Shown here piece after piece: positions 8,230 through 18,367 of a stretch of DNA of 46,511 nt. A model generated the notes under the pieces. The model was not told the DNA's origin. It ran no database searches and saw only the letters and a program-made list of their open reading frames with translations. This DNA comes from an uncultured Cryomorphaceae bacterium (lineage in GTDB: Bacteria > Bacteroidota > Bacteroidia > Flavobacteriales > Schleiferiaceae). Numbering within the stretch: position 1 is the first letter of the stretch; the number at the start of each line of letters is the position of its first letter. Location: positions 1 through 46,511 of the forward strand of contig CAJXTR010000003.1 in NCBI GenBank assembly GCA_913060465.1, in the 5' to 3' direction. Made by a program: the position numbers and the translations under genes.

Positions 8230-11200
8230 ATGACTCTTAGAAAAAGCGATAAGAATACAAACAGCGCCTTCAACAAGATTACTATCTCGTTGAGTGCACC
8301 AGAAACCATCCTTGAGAACAGTCATGGAGAGGTTTTGAAACCAGAAACGATCAACTACCGTACGCACAAGCCTGAGCGTGATGGTTTGTTCTGTGAGCGT
8401 ATTTTCGGTCCTGTTAAGGATTACGAATGTGCTTGTGGTAAGTACAAGCGTATCCGTTACAAGGGTATTGTTTGTGACCGTTGTGGTGTTGAGGTGACTG
8501 AAAAGAAAGTACGTCGTGACCGTGTAGGACACATCTCTTTGGTGGTTCCTGTGGTTCACATTTGGTACTTCCGTTCACTACCGAACAAAATTGGTTACTT
8601 ACTAGGTCTTCCTTCGAAGAAACTAGATATGATCATTTACTACGAGCGTTATGTGGTGATTCAAGCAGGTAATGCCGTTGATAATGAAGGAAATCCTTTG
8701 ACGCACATGCAGTTCTTGACTGAGGACGAGTATTTGGATGCGTTGGAGCGTTTGCCAATCGAAAACCAATACTTGGAGGACAGCGATCCAAACAAGTTCA
8801 TCGCAAAAATGGGTGCGGAAGCAGTTCAAGCGCTTTTAGGCCAATTGGACCTAGATTCTCTTTCTTACGAATTGCGCCACAAGGCCAACACTGAAACTTC
8901 ACAGCAGCGTAAGCAAGAAGCTTTGAAGCGTTTGTCTGTGGTTGAGAGTTTGCGTGATGCAAACTCACGTATTGAGAACAACCCTGAGTGGATGGTAATG
9001 AGCGTTATCCCAGTGATTCCGCCAGAATTACGTCCGTTGGTACCGTTAGATGGTGGTCGTTTTGCGACTTCAGATTTGAACGATCTATACCGTCGTGTAA
9101 TCATTCGTAACAACCGTTTGAAGCGTCTTCTTGAAATCAAAGCACCAGAGGTGATCTTGAGAAACGAGAAGCGTATGCTTCAAGAATCTGTAGATAGTTT
9201 GTTCGATAACACGCGCAAGTCGTCTGCAGTGAAGACAGAAAGCAACCGTCCTTTGAAATCACTTTCAGATTCATTGAAAGGAAAGCAAGGTCGTTTCCGT
9301 CAAAACTTATTGGGTAAGCGTGTGGATTACTCGGCTCGTTCGGTAATCGTCGTTGGTCCAGAATTGAAACTACACGAGTGTGGTCTTCCTAAGAACATGG
9401 CTGCAGAACTTTACAAGCCGTTCATCGTACGTAAGTTGATCGAGCGCGGTATTGTGAAGACGGTGAAGTCAGGTAAAAAGATCATTGATCGTCGCGACCC
9501 TGTTGTTTGGGATATCCTAGAAAATGTGATGAAAGGTCATCCGGTTCTATTGAACCGTGCACCGACGCTACACCGTTTGGGTATCCAGGCATTCCAACCT
9601 AAGCTTATCGAAGGAAAGGCAATCCAATTGCACCCGCTTGCTTGTACGGCATTTAACGCGGATTTCGATGGTGACCAGATGGCGGTACACTTGCCACTAG
9701 GCCCAGCGGCTATTTTGGAAGCACAGGTTTTGATGTTGGCATCGCACAACATTTTGAACCCAGCGAACGGTTCTCCGATCCAGGTTCCATCTCAGGATAT
9801 GGTTTTGGGTCTGTACTACATGACCAAGTCAATGAAAAATACCCCTGAAATGCCAGTACGTGGTGAGGGTATGGTATTCTATTCTCCAGAAGAGGTAGAG
9901 ATTGCATTGAACGAAGGTGCAGTGGATTTGCACGCTACGATCAAAATTAAGGGTCGTGTAGAGCAAGAGGATGGTTCTATGAAAATGGAATTCATCGAGA
10001 CTACTGTAGGTCGTGTATTGTTCAACCAAGCAGTTCCTGAGCAAGTACCATTCATCAATGAGGTATTGACGAAAAAGGCGCTTCGTGGAATTATTGCAAA
10101 CGTGTTGAAGAAAACAGACGTTCCTGCAACTGCGAAGTTCTTGGATGATATTAAGTCTATGGGTTACGGCCGTGCATTCCGCGGAGGTCTATCGTTCTCG
10201 TTGAATGATATCCGTATTCCTGATGCGAAGGCAACATTGATTGCAGAGGCTTCTGAAGAAGTTGATGGCATCTTTGCTTCGTACAACATGGGGCTTATTA
10301 CTAACAATGAGCGTTATAACCAGGTAATTGACGTTTGGACCAACACTAACGCACGCTTGACTCAAGCTGCGATGAGCACGTTGATCAACGACCGTCAAGG
10401 TTTTAACCCAATCTACATGATGCTTGATTCTGGAGCGCGTGGTTCTAAAGAGCAGATTCGTCAGCTCTCTGGGATGCGTGGTTTGATGGCTAAGCCACAG
10501 AAATCAGGCTCAACAGGAGGGGAGATTATTGAAAACCCTATTATCTCGAACTTTAAGGAAGGTCTATCCATCCTTGAGTACTTTATCTCTACGCACGGTG
10601 CACGTAAAGGTCTTGCAGATACGGCATTGAAAACGGCGGATGCTGGTTACTTGACTCGTCGTCTGCACGATGTTGCACAAGATGTAGTTGTAAATGAAGA
10701 GGATTGTGGTACACTTCGTGGTCTTGAAGTAAGCGCCTTGAAGAAGAGCGAAGAAATCGTTGAGTCGCTTGCTGAGCGTATCATCGGTCGCGTTTCTTTG
10801 GAAGATGTAGTTGATCCATTGACAGATGAAATATATGTGGAAGCAGGTGAGTTAATCACTGAAGATATTGCAAACCGTATCGGTGCATCTCCTATTGAGG
10901 TTGTAGAAGTTCGTTCACCACTGACTTGTGGTAGCAAACGAGGTATTTGTGCAAAATGTTACGGTACCAACTTGGCAACGAACAAAATGGCTCAAATGGG
11001 TGATAGTGCTGGTGTAATTGCTGCGCAGTCTATCGGTGAGCCTGGTACACAGTTGACACTACGTACCTTCCACGTAGGGGGTACTGCAGGTAACGTATCA
11101 GAAGAGAACAAGATCCTAGCCAAATTTGATGGTAAGGTTGAGTTGGAAGATGTACGTACAGTTGAAGGCGAAAACGGTGAGAACATCGTGATTGGCCGTA

Positions 11201-12519
11201 CTGGTGAAATGCGTTTGATTGACGTGAAGACCGGTCGTACCGTAATGACGAACAACATCCCTTACGGTGGTATCCTTAAAGTGAAGAACGGCGACAAGTT
11301 GAAGAAAGGCGATGAAATCGTTCAATGGGATCCGTATAATGCTGTAATCATCGCTGAAACACCAGGTAAGATTGCGTACCAAGATATTATCCAGGGTACC
11401 ACGTACAAGGTGGAGATTGATGAACAAACAGGTTTCCAAGACAAAGTAATCTCTGAAAACCGTAACCGTAAGTTGATCCCGACGATCCAAGTAATGGATG
11501 GTGATGGCAACGAAGTGAAGCACTACACATTGCCAGTTGGTGCACACTTGATGGTAGAAGAAGGAGAAGAGATTGCAGCAGGTAAGATCCTTGTTAAGAT
11601 TGCTCGTAAGAGTGCGAAGGCAGGGGATATTACCGGTGGTCTTCCACGTGTAACTGAATTATTCGAAGCTCGTAACCCGTCTAACCCAGCAGTTGTTGCT
11701 GCAATCGACGGTATCGTAAGCTACGGTAAGATCAAGCGTGGTAACCGTGAAATCATCATTGAAAGCCGCACAGGTGAAGTGAAAAAGTACTTGATCAACT
11801 TGAGCAAGCAGATCCTCGTTCAGGAGAATGACTTTGTGAAAGCAGGTACACCTCTTTCTGACGGTTCAATCACTCCAACGGACATTTTGAACATCAAAGG
11901 CCCAACTGCGGTTCAAGCGTATTTGGTAAATGAGATTCAGGAAGTTTACCGTCTCCAAGGGGTGAAGATTAACGACAAGCACTTCGAAGTGATTGTGCGT
12001 CAGATGATGCGTAAGGTACAGATTCAAGATCCGGGAGATACCTTGTTCTTGGAAGGAAACCTTGTCCATGCTATTGACTTTATCGAAGAAAACGATAGAA
12101 TCTTCGGAATGAAGGTCGTTGAGAATGCCGGTGATAGCGTTAACCTGAAAGAAGGTCAGATCATTTCAACACGTGATTTGCGTGATGAGAATAGTTTGTT
12201 GATGCGTGAAGACAAGGCATTGGTGGAGGCGCGTGATGCACGTGCAGCTACGGCTTCTCCAGTACTTCAAGGTATTACTCGTGCGTCATTGCAGACGAAA
12301 TCATTCATCTCAGCAGCTTCGTTCCAGGAGACTACTAAGGTGTTGAATGAGGCAGCAGTGAATGCAAAAGAAGATACCCTAGAAGGTTTGAAAGAAAACG
12401 TTATTGTTGGTCACTTGATTCCGGCAGGTACAGGTCTTAAGAAATACCGCAGCACAGTGGTAGGTTCTAAAGAGGAGTACGAGAAAATGCAGGAAACAAT
12501 GGCGGCTGACGTAGAATAA
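8230..12519 (+). CDS. rpoC: DNA-directed RNA polymerase subunit beta'
   Basis: This is the catalytic beta' subunit. The 1429-residue product has the N-terminal zinc ribbon cysteines C67, C69, C82 and C85, and the Mg-binding NADFDGD at residues 476-482 (three catalytic Asp). It also has the bridge helix/trigger loop region ([22 protein letters not shown]), the second zinc site ([13 protein letters not shown]) and the late [21 protein letters not shown]. The length suits the Bacteroidota form, with modest lineage inserts between the conserved blocks. The C-terminus ends just before the DUF3467 gene (7 bases), so both are co-transcribed. Confidence 0.99.
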   Translation: MTLRKSDKNTNSAFNKITISLSAPETILENSHGEVLKPETINYRTHKPERDGLFCERIFGPVKDYECACGKYKRIRYKGIVCDRCGVEVTEKKVRRDRVGHISLVVPVVHIWYFRSLPNKIGYLLGLPSKKLDMIIYYERYVVIQAGNAVDNEGNPLTHMQFLTEDEYLDALERLPIENQYLEDSDPNKFIAKMGAEAVQALLGQLDLDSLSYELRHKANTETSQQRKQEALKRLSVVESLRDANSRIENNPEWMVMSVIPVIPPELRPLVPLDGGRFATSDLNDLYRRVIIRNNRLKRLLEIKAPEVILRNEKRMLQESVDSLFDNTRKSSAVKTESNRPLKSLSDSLKGKQGRFRQNLLGKRVDYSARSVIVVGPELKLHECGLPKNMAAELYKPFIVRKLIERGIVKTVKSGKKIIDRRDPVVWDILENVMKGHPVLLNRAPTLHRLGIQAFQPKLIEGKAIQLHPLACTAFNADFDGDQMAVHLPLGPAAILEAQVLMLASHNILNPANGSPIQVPSQDMVLGLYYMTKSMKNTPEMPVRGEGMVFYSPEEVEIALNEGAVDLHATIKIKGRVEQEDGSMKMEFIETTVGRVLFNQAVPEQVPFINEVLTKKALRGIIANVLKKTDVPATAKFLDDIKSMGYGRAFRGGLSFSLNDIRIPDAKATLIAEASEEVDGIFASYNMGLITNNERYNQVIDVWTNTNARLTQAAMSTLINDRQGFNPIYMMLDSGARGSKEQIRQLSGMRGLMAKPQKSGSTGGEIIENPIISNFKEGLSILEYFISTHGARKGLADTALKTADAGYLTRRLHDVAQDVVVNEEDCGTLRGLEVSALKKSEEIVESLAERIIGRVSLEDVVDPLTDEIYVEAGELITEDIANRIGASPIEVVEVRSPLTCGSKRGICAKCYGTNLATNKMAQMGDSAGVIAAQSIGEPGTQLTLRTFHVGGTAGNVSEENKILAKFDGKVELEDVRTVEGENGENIVIGRTGEMRLIDVKTGRTVMTNNIPYGGILKVKNGDKLKKGDEIVQWDPYNAVIIAETPGKIAYQDIIQGTTYKVEIDEQTGFQDKVISENRNRKLIPTIQVMDGDGNEVKHYTLPVGAHLMVEEGEEIAAGKILVKIARKSAKAGDITGGLPRVTELFEARNPSNPAVVAAIDGIVSYGKIKRGNREIIIESRTGEVKKYLINLSKQILVQENDFVKAGTPLSDGSITPTDILNIKGPTAVQAYLVNEIQEVYRLQGVKINDKHFEVIVRQMMRKVQIQDPGDTLFLEGNLVHAIDFIEENDRIFGMKVVENAGDSVNLKEGQIISTRDLRDENSLLMREDKALVEARDARAATASPVLQGITRASLQTKSFISAASFQETTKVLNEAAVNAKEDTLEGLKENVIVGHLIPAGTGLKKYRSTVVGSKEEYEKMQETMAADVE

Positions 12520-12526
12520 TTTGAGC

Positions 12527-12841
12527 ATGGCAGATCAGAATAAAGAACAGCAACAAATCAACATTGAGTTGAGTGAGGAGATGGCGCAAGGTGTGTACAG
12601 TAACTTGGTAGCTATTAATCACAGCCCTACGGAGTTTGTATTGGACTTTATTCAAATGATGCCAGGTGTTCCTAAAGCTAAGGTTCAGTCTCGAGTGATT
12701 TTAACACCAGAACATGCGAAGCGATTGCTTCAAGCATTGGGTGAGAATGTAGCACGGTATGAGCAGAACTTTGGGAATGTACAGACCCATGAGCCCCCTC
12801 AAGTTCCTTTGAACTTTGGTGGACCTACAGGTCAAGCATAA
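12527..12841 (+). CDS. DUF3467 family protein
   Basis: This is a small 104-residue protein of unknown biochemical role, recognised as DUF3467 by INIELSEEMAQGVYSNLVAINHSPTEFVLDFIQMMPG and VILTPEHAKRLLQALGENVARYE. The family is widely found directly after rpoC in Bacteroidota, which suggests a link to transcription, but no activity is established. I place the start at ATG 12527 (MADQNKEQ) rather than the TTG six bases upstream. The last residues are Pro/Gly-rich and low in complexity. A good terminator follows, so this is the last gene of the polymerase operon. Confidence 0.88.
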   Translation: MADQNKEQQQINIELSEEMAQGVYSNLVAINHSPTEFVLDFIQMMPGVPKAKVQSRVILTPEHAKRLLQALGENVARYEQNFGNVQTHEPPQVPLNFGGPTGQA

Positions 12842-12860
12842 ATTATTTTAATACTCTATG

Positions 12861-12887
12861 AACCCTCGGCGCAAGCCGGGGGTTTTT
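12861..12887 (+). terminator. Intrinsic terminator after the rpoBC operon
   Basis: A 10-bp stem (12861-12870 with 12875-12884, one T-G wobble) closes a GCAA tetraloop (GNRA type), with Ts running to 12887. It lies 20 bases after the DUF3467 stop and 14 bases ahead of the next gene. Confidence 0.9.
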
Positions 12888-12900
12888 ATTTTAGGCCATA

Positions 12901-14205
12901 ATGAGAAGGATGAAGAATTGGATCATAGTTGGGATGTTGCTGAGCGCAGTTACATCATACGGACAGATTTATCAGGGGTCCACACAATTGGGGACTTCTA
13001 TGAGTTTGGATATTACTTTGAATACAAACACCGATAGCGTGAGCATGGAGTTCAGTGGGCCTTCGAGCGGTTATTATGCCGTGGGTTTTGGAGGCTCTAG
13101 CATGACCAACACCTATACTGTGGTGGTGAATGCTAATGGTACTGTTCAAGAGCGAAAGCTAGGGAATCATCAGGGTGGAAGCGTATTAAGTGCTTCAGTA
13201 ACATATAATGCCGTTGTTACAAGTGGTGTGAGAACGGCATACATAGAACGCGCTAGGGCCGGTGCTTCGGGCAATCATTATACTTTCTCTGCGAATGGCG
13301 GCCCCATTAATCTAATTTGGGCCAAAGGTGGGACCAGTTTTGGTAATCATGGAGGCTCGAACAGGGGATTCGCCAGTATTAATTTAGTAGATCAATGTAG
13401 CATCCCAAATACCTTGCTCGCAACTCAGAATATTTGTCAGGGTGATAGTGTTCAGGTGTTTGGGGATTGGATCAAACAATCGGGCACCTATTACGATTCG
13501 TTATCGACTCCAGTTGGATGTGATTCTGTTATTGTTCAGGCTGTTGTTGTAAGTGCACCTGTGATTTCTACCGTAGCATCTGCAGGAATTTGCGCTGGCG
13601 ATAGCGTTTTTTATCTGGATGCGTGGCGCACAGATACAGGTGCTGTAGTATATAATGGTATCACTGCAGGAGGTTGTGATTCTATAGTTACGGGCCAAGT
13701 AAATTTTCTCCCAACGGTGGATACGGGGTCTATTTGGTTAGCACCTTATGCTGATGCAAGTTTTTATGTTGGATTGGATACAGGCGCCACCTATTACTGG
13801 TTCAACTGTAACACGGGCGCTTTTGTAGATACCACGATGGGTGCGGATACCCTGAACCCGGGCAATGAGATTTTGCAGGCTCCGGATACAGGATTTTATG
13901 CTGCAATTATCGTGAAGCCAGGCTATTGTTCCGATACCTCTGCTTGTTACTACTTCTACATGGATGTTCCAGAGTACAACTATGGTATTTCATTGCGTCC
14001 CATTCCTACGCAAAAGGATCTGGAGATTATAGTGGATGATTTTACCAGCCCTATTGGCTATCAATTGCTGAGTGTTTCAGGAAGTGTCTTGGAAGAAGGG
14101 TTTTTAAGGTCCAATTCTACGCTGCTCGATGTACGCCATTATGCGGTGGGGATGTACCTGCTTCGATTGGACGACGGTCGAACGATGAAGTGGATGAAAG
14201 AATAA
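12901..14205 (+). CDS. Secreted DOMON-like protein with T9SS sorting domain
   Basis: The 434-residue protein has three parts. It starts with a signal peptide (MKNWIIVGMLLSAVTSYGQ). Residues about 25-165 resemble a DOMON domain (GYYAVGFGGSSM, later INLIWAKG and FGNHGGSNRGFASINL), a beta-sandwich known in haem- or sugar-binding redox proteins. Residues about 170-275 hold two repeats of the IC-GDSV ... GCDSI type common in Bacteroidota surface proteins. The last 75 residues (ISLRPIPTQKDLEI ... GMYLLRLDDGRTMKWMKE) are a T9SS type A sorting domain. It is probably exported and cell-surface attached or released. Ligand and function are unknown. ATG 12910 is an alternative start. Confidence 0.8.
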   Translation: MRRMKNWIIVGMLLSAVTSYGQIYQGSTQLGTSMSLDITLNTNTDSVSMEFSGPSSGYYAVGFGGSSMTNTYTVVVNANGTVQERKLGNHQGGSVLSASVTYNAVVTSGVRTAYIERARAGASGNHYTFSANGGPINLIWAKGGTSFGNHGGSNRGFASINLVDQCSIPNTLLATQNICQGDSVQVFGDWIKQSGTYYDSLSTPVGCDSVIVQAVVVSAPVISTVASAGICAGDSVFYLDAWRTDTGAVVYNGITAGGCDSIVTGQVNFLPTVDTGSIWLAPYADASFYVGLDTGATYYWFNCNTGAFVDTTMGADTLNPGNEILQAPDTGFYAAIIVKPGYCSDTSACYYFYMDVPEYNYGISLRPIPTQKDLEIIVDDFTSPIGYQLLSVSGSVLEEGFLRSNSTLLDVRHYAVGMYLLRLDDGRTMKWMKE

Positions 14206-14232
14206 AAAAGGCGCCCCGAGGGGCGCCTTTTT
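14205..14232. terminator. Bidirectional intrinsic terminator
   Basis: A GC-rich stem (14210-14216 with 14221-14227, plus a possible inner pair) is extended by A5 (14205-14209) against T5 (14228-14232). It therefore works as hairpin plus U-tract on both strands. It overlaps the last stop codon region of the DOMON gene and lies 8 bases from the stop of the convergent transporter gene, serving both. Confidence 0.9.
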
Positions 14233-14240
14233 GCAAATGC

Positions 14241-15536
14241 TTATTTCGCGGCGGGCTTTATCCTAAGGGTAAACAGCGCTGCCAAAAGCAATAACACACC
14301 TGCAAAGGTGATGGCCTGCCTTGGGTCGTTGTCTAGGAAGTTCTTTAAGATATATCCAAAAGTGAGGTTTTGGAAAATCATCGGAACCACAATCATCATG
14401 TTGATGACTCCCATATACACGCCATAGCGTTCCTTGGGAATGCTATTCACGACTAGTAAATAAGGTATACCCATCATCGAAGCCCAACCGATACCAAAGC
14501 CCGTGATGGCGAAGAACAAGAGGTTCTTGTTTTCGATATGAGGGAAGGCAAGGAACCCCGCAGCTGCGAGAATGAGGGCGCCGGTATGTACCGCCTTGGC
14601 TCCGTGCTTTTTTGCGAATCCGACGAGAATGAATGCCGTTAAGAAGGTGACCACATTATACCAGCCATTGACCAGTCCAGTCCAACTGACGGCACGCTCG
14701 TAATTTTCAGGATCGGTGGAAGGCGTAGCGTTCCAAACGGAAAGCGCAATGGACTTGGACGAGTTTTGCCAATAACAAAATAGCGCATACCATTGGAATA
14801 CATACACCATGGCCAATTGCCACATGACCTTGGGCATCTCGCCAATAGCAGAGAAGATTTCTTTCAACGGGCCAAATACCCCGCTGTCGTCGGCCTTCAT
14901 CTTTGCCAATTCCTCTTCCGTGGGTGGGATTTCTTTTACCCCGCGCATGCTCCACCATATGGACCCAATGCTGACCACGGCCCCAAGGAAGAACGAGGCA
15001 AACACCCAAGTAGGTAATTTCCCTGTGGTGCCTACGAAGATCATAGGGAAGATGAACAAGCTGAGGTTACTCAAGGTTTGTCCAAAACCTGTGAAGAAAC
15101 TCTGCATCTGGAAGCCCAGGGGCTGCTGCTCTTCAACAAGCGTATCGGCGATAAAGGCGCGGTACGGTTCCATAGCGGTGTTGTTTCCAGCATCAAGGAT
15201 CCAAAGAAGGCCTGCGGCCATCCATAAGGAGCTCGAGAACGGATAAATCAAAAGGGCGATACTACAAATGAGGGCGCCGACAAAGAAGAACGGCTTCCTG
15301 CGTCCCCAACGTGGACTCCACGTCCGGTCGCTCATTGCCCCAATGATGGGTTGTACCAATAGGCCGGTCATTGGCCCCGCGAGATTTAAAAGTGGAATTT
15401 CATGCGGGCTGGCGCCCAAGAAATCATAGATGGGGTTGACGGCACTTTGCTGCAATCCAAAGCTATACTGGATGCCAAAGAACCCCACGTTCATGTTGAG
15501 AATCTGGGAGAAACTCAGCTTAACCTTACCAATCAT
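14241..15536 (-). CDS. MFS transporter, SLC45/GPH-like sugar transporter
   Basis: This 431-residue integral membrane protein has about 12 hydrophobic segments. The loop after helix 2, [23 protein letters not shown], is the family signature of SLC45/sucrose-maltose type major facilitator proteins. [16 protein letters not shown] is typical for the same group. It is likely a proton-coupled sugar or glycoside importer in the inner membrane, but the substrate cannot be read from sequence and no glycoside hydrolase is adjacent. It lies 67 bases downstream of the class III aminotransferase on the same strand and ends at a bidirectional terminator. Confidence 0.82.
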   Translation of the reverse strand: MIGKVKLSFSQILNMNVGFFGIQYSFGLQQSAVNPIYDFLGASPHEIPLLNLAGPMTGLLVQPIIGAMSDRTWSPRWGRRKPFFFVGALICSIALLIYPFSSSLWMAAGLLWILDAGNNTAMEPYRAFIADTLVEEQQPLGFQMQSFFTGFGQTLSNLSLFIFPMIFVGTTGKLPTWVFASFFLGAVVSIGSIWWSMRGVKEIPPTEEELAKMKADDSGVFGPLKEIFSAIGEMPKVMWQLAMVYVFQWYALFCYWQNSSKSIALSVWNATPSTDPENYERAVSWTGLVNGWYNVVTFLTAFILVGFAKKHGAKAVHTGALILAAAGFLAFPHIENKNLLFFAITGFGIGWASMMGIPYLLVVNSIPKERYGVYMGVINMMIVVPMIFQNLTFGYILKNFLDNDPRQAITFAGVLLLLAALFTLRIKPAAK

Positions 15537-15603
15537 GTGTTGTGTTTTAGAGTGTGGCAGTTAGGGAAGTGTCAATGTAACAATTTCTCCCCACAACAGC
15601 ACC

Positions 15604-16791
15604 CTACTGCGCGTCTAAGGCGTCCAAAATGGTTTGAAGTCCTTGTTCCAATTCTTCCAATGAGATCGGAAGTGGAGGGGAGATGCGTACGGCGTTGCCT
15701 GCGAACAGGAAATAATCGGAAATGACGCCGTGCTCCTCTAAATAAGCAATGACCTTACCGGCATCGGCACTGTCCTCCAAATGCGCACAGAACATCAGCC
15801 CCTTTCCAGTAACGGCTTTGATTTTTGGGTGGTCCAATTTTCGTAGAATCAACTCAGACTTCTTCGGCATTTCTTCCAACCACTGAGGGTTAGATTCGAT
15901 CACCTCAAAGGCCGCTAAGCTCGCCGCACAGCTCACAGGGTGTCCCCCGAATGTAGTGATGTGGCCTAGTATAGGGTTGGCTTTGATGACATCCATAATA
16001 TGTTTCGGCGCCACAAAAGCACCCAACGGCATACCACCACCAAAACCCTTAGCCAAACAAAGGATGTCCGGCACAATGTCGTATTGCTCAAAGGCGAACC
16101 AAGTACCCGTGCGTCCCATGCCCGTTTGAATCTCATCGAGAATGAGCAAGGCACCCATTTTTGTACAACGCTGACGCAGCGTTTGTAGCCATATGGGGTT
16201 AGCGGGGAAATAGCCAGATTCCGCTTGCACGGCTTCCACGACTACTGCCGCCGTTGTAGGGCCAATTTTCTCCAGATCCTCAAAGTTGTTGTAGCGCATC
16301 AGATGGGTATCCGGTAACAACGGATAATACCCCTGCTTGAATTCTTCCGAACCCTGAATACTCAACGCTCCGTGTGTCGAACCGTGGTAGCTGTGTTCGC
16401 AGCTCACCAATCCGGTACGCCCCGTAAATTTCTTGGCCACTTTCAGTGCACCTTCAATGGCTTCAGCGCCGCTGTTCCCAAAATACACGCTGCCAAAATT
16501 CGAGGGAAGTTTAGCGAGGACTTTCTCGGCGAGCTTTGCTTGCAAGGTCACCGCAAATTCACCGTACACCTGCAGGTGCATGTGCTTAGCAGCTTGCTCT
16601 TGAACCGCTTTTACGATGTGAGGGTGGCTGTGTCCGACATTACTGACACTTATGCCCGAGATCAGATCTAAATAGGCTTTGCCATCAGGTCCATATAGAT
16701 ACACGCCCTCAGCACGCTCGATCTCGAGGCCGGAGGGCTGGTCTACCACTTGGGCGACGTTGGAGAGGAATAATTCACGGATGCTCGCCAT
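15604..16791 (-). CDS. Class III PLP-dependent aminotransferase
   Basis: The 395-residue fold-type I aminotransferase resembles the acetylornithine / ornithine / 4-aminobutyrate group. Visible motifs are FGNSGAEAIEGALK (residues 104-117, phosphate cup), SYHGSTHGALS (about 134-144), LLILDEIQTGMGRTG (D219 contacts the PLP ring nitrogen) and LCLAKGFGGGMPLGAF with Schiff-base lysine K248. Substrate choice within class III is hard to assign, and no arginine biosynthesis genes are near, so argD is not assigned. ATG 16791 gives MASIRELFLSN, a normal family N-terminus. It may be co-transcribed with the downstream transporter. Confidence 0.85.
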   Translation of the reverse strand: MASIRELFLSNVAQVVDQPSGLEIERAEGVYLYGPDGKAYLDLISGISVSNVGHSHPHIVKAVQEQAAKHMHLQVYGEFAVTLQAKLAEKVLAKLPSNFGSVYFGNSGAEAIEGALKVAKKFTGRTGLVSCEHSYHGSTHGALSIQGSEEFKQGYYPLLPDTHLMRYNNFEDLEKIGPTTAAVVVEAVQAESGYFPANPIWLQTLRQRCTKMGALLILDEIQTGMGRTGTWFAFEQYDIVPDILCLAKGFGGGMPLGAFVAPKHIMDVIKANPILGHITTFGGHPVSCAASLAAFEVIESNPQWLEEMPKKSELILRKLDHPKIKAVTGKGLMFCAHLEDSADAGKVIAYLEEHGVISDYFLFAGNAVRISPPLPISLEELEQGLQTILDALDAQ

Positions 16792-16829
16792 GTTGCGAAG
16801 ATAGGGAAGGGCGCGGTCATATAGGGACC

Positions 16830-16861
16830 AAAAAATACGAGCGGCGCGCAGCGCCGCTCGT
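16830..16861 (-). terminator. Intrinsic terminator of the sigma/sensor operon
   Basis: Read on the minus strand, an 11-bp GC-rich perfect stem (16861-16851 with 16847-16837) with a 3-base loop is followed by T-A-T6 to 16830. A smaller hairpin (16888-16882 with 16875-16869) precedes it, right after the sensor gene. Together they close the minus-strand transcript ahead of the aminotransferase. Confidence 0.88.
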
Positions 16862-16901
16862 AGCTAAAACTTTCCGAGAAGGGAAAGTGTATCCATATAG
16901 G

Positions 16902-17387
16902 TTATCGCATCGGTCGACCACCTCTTGGTCCGCGGTCCGGGCGTTCTCCGCCTGACATGCGTTCCATTAGTCGGCGACCAAATTCTTTCTCTGCCTTCAT
17001 CAGTTTCGCAGTTTTCTTTGCTCCGATAGCGTCGATAAATTCTGGCAAGTAGCTTTTGTGTAACTCCTCGAGTTCGATGTTTAAATCGGCCAATTTCATG
17101 ATGCCTTTTTCAACTTCTTTGTCGCTCAGATTTTCAAAATCTTTCAGGCCCATTAGGGTCTCTCTTTGAGATTTACGTATTGTAAATTCTTTGTCCGACA
17201 TTTCGTTGTAAATAGGCCAAAAGGCTTGACTTTCTTCAACACTTAGTTCGAGTTCCTGGGTAATGAACCCCACTTTAATGGCCTCGATTTTTTCACGTTT
17301 TGCTTCCATATCCTCGAAACGACCTTCAGGTTGAGCGAAGGCTGCAAAGCTTGAGAAAAGGAACAGGGCTAAGATGGACTTTTTCAT
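16902..17387 (-). CDS. Periplasmic sensor-like protein of an ECF sigma operon (CpxP/Spy-like)
   Basis: The 161-residue protein begins with a signal peptide (MKKSILALFLFSSFAAFA, cleavage near AQ), followed by a highly charged helical body. It contains the motif KVGFITQELELSVEESQAFWPIYNEM, seen in Bacteroidota proteins annotated as sensors of ECF-type sigma factors and distantly like Spy/CpxP LTxxQ helices. The C-terminus is Arg/Gly-rich (GGERPDRGPRGGRPMR). It overlaps the preceding membrane-protein gene by 4 bases (ATGA), so translation is coupled. It is probably a periplasmic chaperone or stress sensor acting with the upstream sigma factor. That role is inferred from synteny. Confidence 0.72.
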   Translation of the reverse strand: MKKSILALFLFSSFAAFAQPEGRFEDMEAKREKIEAIKVGFITQELELSVEESQAFWPIYNEMSDKEFTIRKSQRETLMGLKDFENLSDKEVEKGIMKLADLNIELEELHKSYLPEFIDAIGAKKTAKLMKAEKEFGRRLMERMSGGERPDRGPRGGRPMR

Positions 17388-17764
17388 AATTGGTAATAAT
17401 CTTCTTCTGGGTTAGTGTAGTCTAGTAATAAATCATCATCTATAGATAACTCCACGAATTGAAGTGAATCAGGGTCACTCCATTCGATAAGAAGCTCCAT
17501 ATCAACATACCCGAGTTCATATAATTCTATCGAAGCCACTCCTTCGAGATCGTCGGACGGTGCTTGCAGAGAAATAGAAAAGAACAGGGCGAGAGTAGCA
17601 GCAACGCCAATCATGGCACGTCCCCACATTGGAATGATGCGGCCAGAGCGCTTTGCACGTTCCGTAGTCCGGTCCACGGGATGCAAATCCGGAATGCGAT
17701 GAAGCGCCGTTTTGAGCGTTTCATGATAGCCGGGGGGCATGCTATTTTTTGGTGTTGTTTTCAT
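17384..17764 (-). CDS. Small single-pass membrane protein, putative anti-sigma factor
   Basis: The 126-residue protein has an N-terminal cytoplasmic stretch of about 45 residues rich in basic residues, one transmembrane helix (about 46-66, MWGRAMIGVAATLALFFSISL) and a very acidic C-terminal half (DDLEGVASIELYELGYVDMELLIEWSDPDS, ending NPEEDYYQL). It shows no clear zinc-type HxxxCxxC anti-sigma motif. Its place between an ECF sigma gene (21 bases upstream) and the sensor gene (4-base overlap) is the main reason to call it a regulator of that sigma factor. No function can be read from the sequence alone. Confidence 0.62.
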   Translation of the reverse strand: MKTTPKNSMPPGYHETLKTALHRIPDLHPVDRTTERAKRSGRIIPMWGRAMIGVAATLALFFSISLQAPSDDLEGVASIELYELGYVDMELLIEWSDPDSLQFVELSIDDDLLLDYTNPEEDYYQL

Positions 17765-17785
17765 TTGTAAGTAAGACGTTAGGTT

Positions 17786-18328
17786 TTAGGGAAGGTTTAA
17801 TGCTTGAGTGAGTTGATGACCAATTTTTTGCTTAGCATGGTGGTAACTAGCCTTCAGAGCTCCCACAGAAGTTTCGGTCAAACCAGCGATTGCCTCATAG
17901 GGCATGTCTTGATAATAGCGTAGTTCAAAGACTAATCGTTGCTTTTCTGGAAGGGATGCCAAGGCCTTCTCAAGTTGCGCTTCAATTTCATCACCATCCC
18001 AGCGAAGTGGTGCGGTTTGGGTAAGATGGTGTTGATCTTCGGTGGATACATGTTTGCGCTTTGCATCCTTACGCAAGGCCGTGAGGCATTGATTTCTGAC
18101 GATGCTGTAGCACCAACTAAAAACGGCACTATCTCCTTTAAACTTGTGTAAGTTTTTCCAAATATTGATGTAGGCCTCTTGCAATGCATCATTTGCATCG
18201 TCGTGATTGCCTAAGATTCCCTTTGCGCAATGGTAGAGTCGATCGCTGTATTGCTCAACGATCTGATAAAAAGAAGCCTCCCATTGCTGGCGCAACAGGA
18301 GGCTTTTAATGTCTTTTTGTTCCTCCAT
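17786..18328 (-). CDS. ECF-type RNA polymerase sigma factor
   Basis: The 180-residue group 4 sigma factor redirects polymerase to a stress or envelope regulon. Region 2 is at about residues 22-95 (DRLYHCAKGILGNHDDANDALQEAYINIWKNLHKFKG ... FSWCYSIVRNQCLTALRK). Region 4 is at about 120-172 (LASLPEKQRLVFELRYYQDMPYEAIAGLTETSVGALKASYHHAKQKI). There is no region 1.1 or 3. It is first of a three-gene unit with a membrane protein and a periplasmic sensor, a cell-surface signalling layout. It lies 39 bases after the transketolase C-half, so it could also be read from that upstream unit. Confidence 0.93.
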   Translation of the reverse strand: MEEQKDIKSLLLRQQWEASFYQIVEQYSDRLYHCAKGILGNHDDANDALQEAYINIWKNLHKFKGDSAVFSWCYSIVRNQCLTALRKDAKRKHVSTEDQHHLTQTAPLRWDGDEIEAQLEKALASLPEKQRLVFELRYYQDMPYEAIAGLTETSVGALKASYHHAKQKIGHQLTQALNLP

Positions 18329-18367
18329 TACTGCTTAGATGAGCAGAAGGTACAAAGGTTTAATGCA

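Noticed and set aside
12521-12526. TTG start giving two extra residues to the DUF3467 protein
   Set aside because: ATG 12527 gives MADQNKEQ, a normal family start; a rare start codon is not needed.
14639-15246. Several open frames on both strands inside the MFS transporter gene
   Set aside because: They overlap a protein with clear transporter motifs and hydrophobic helices; they are frame shadows in GC-richer DNA.
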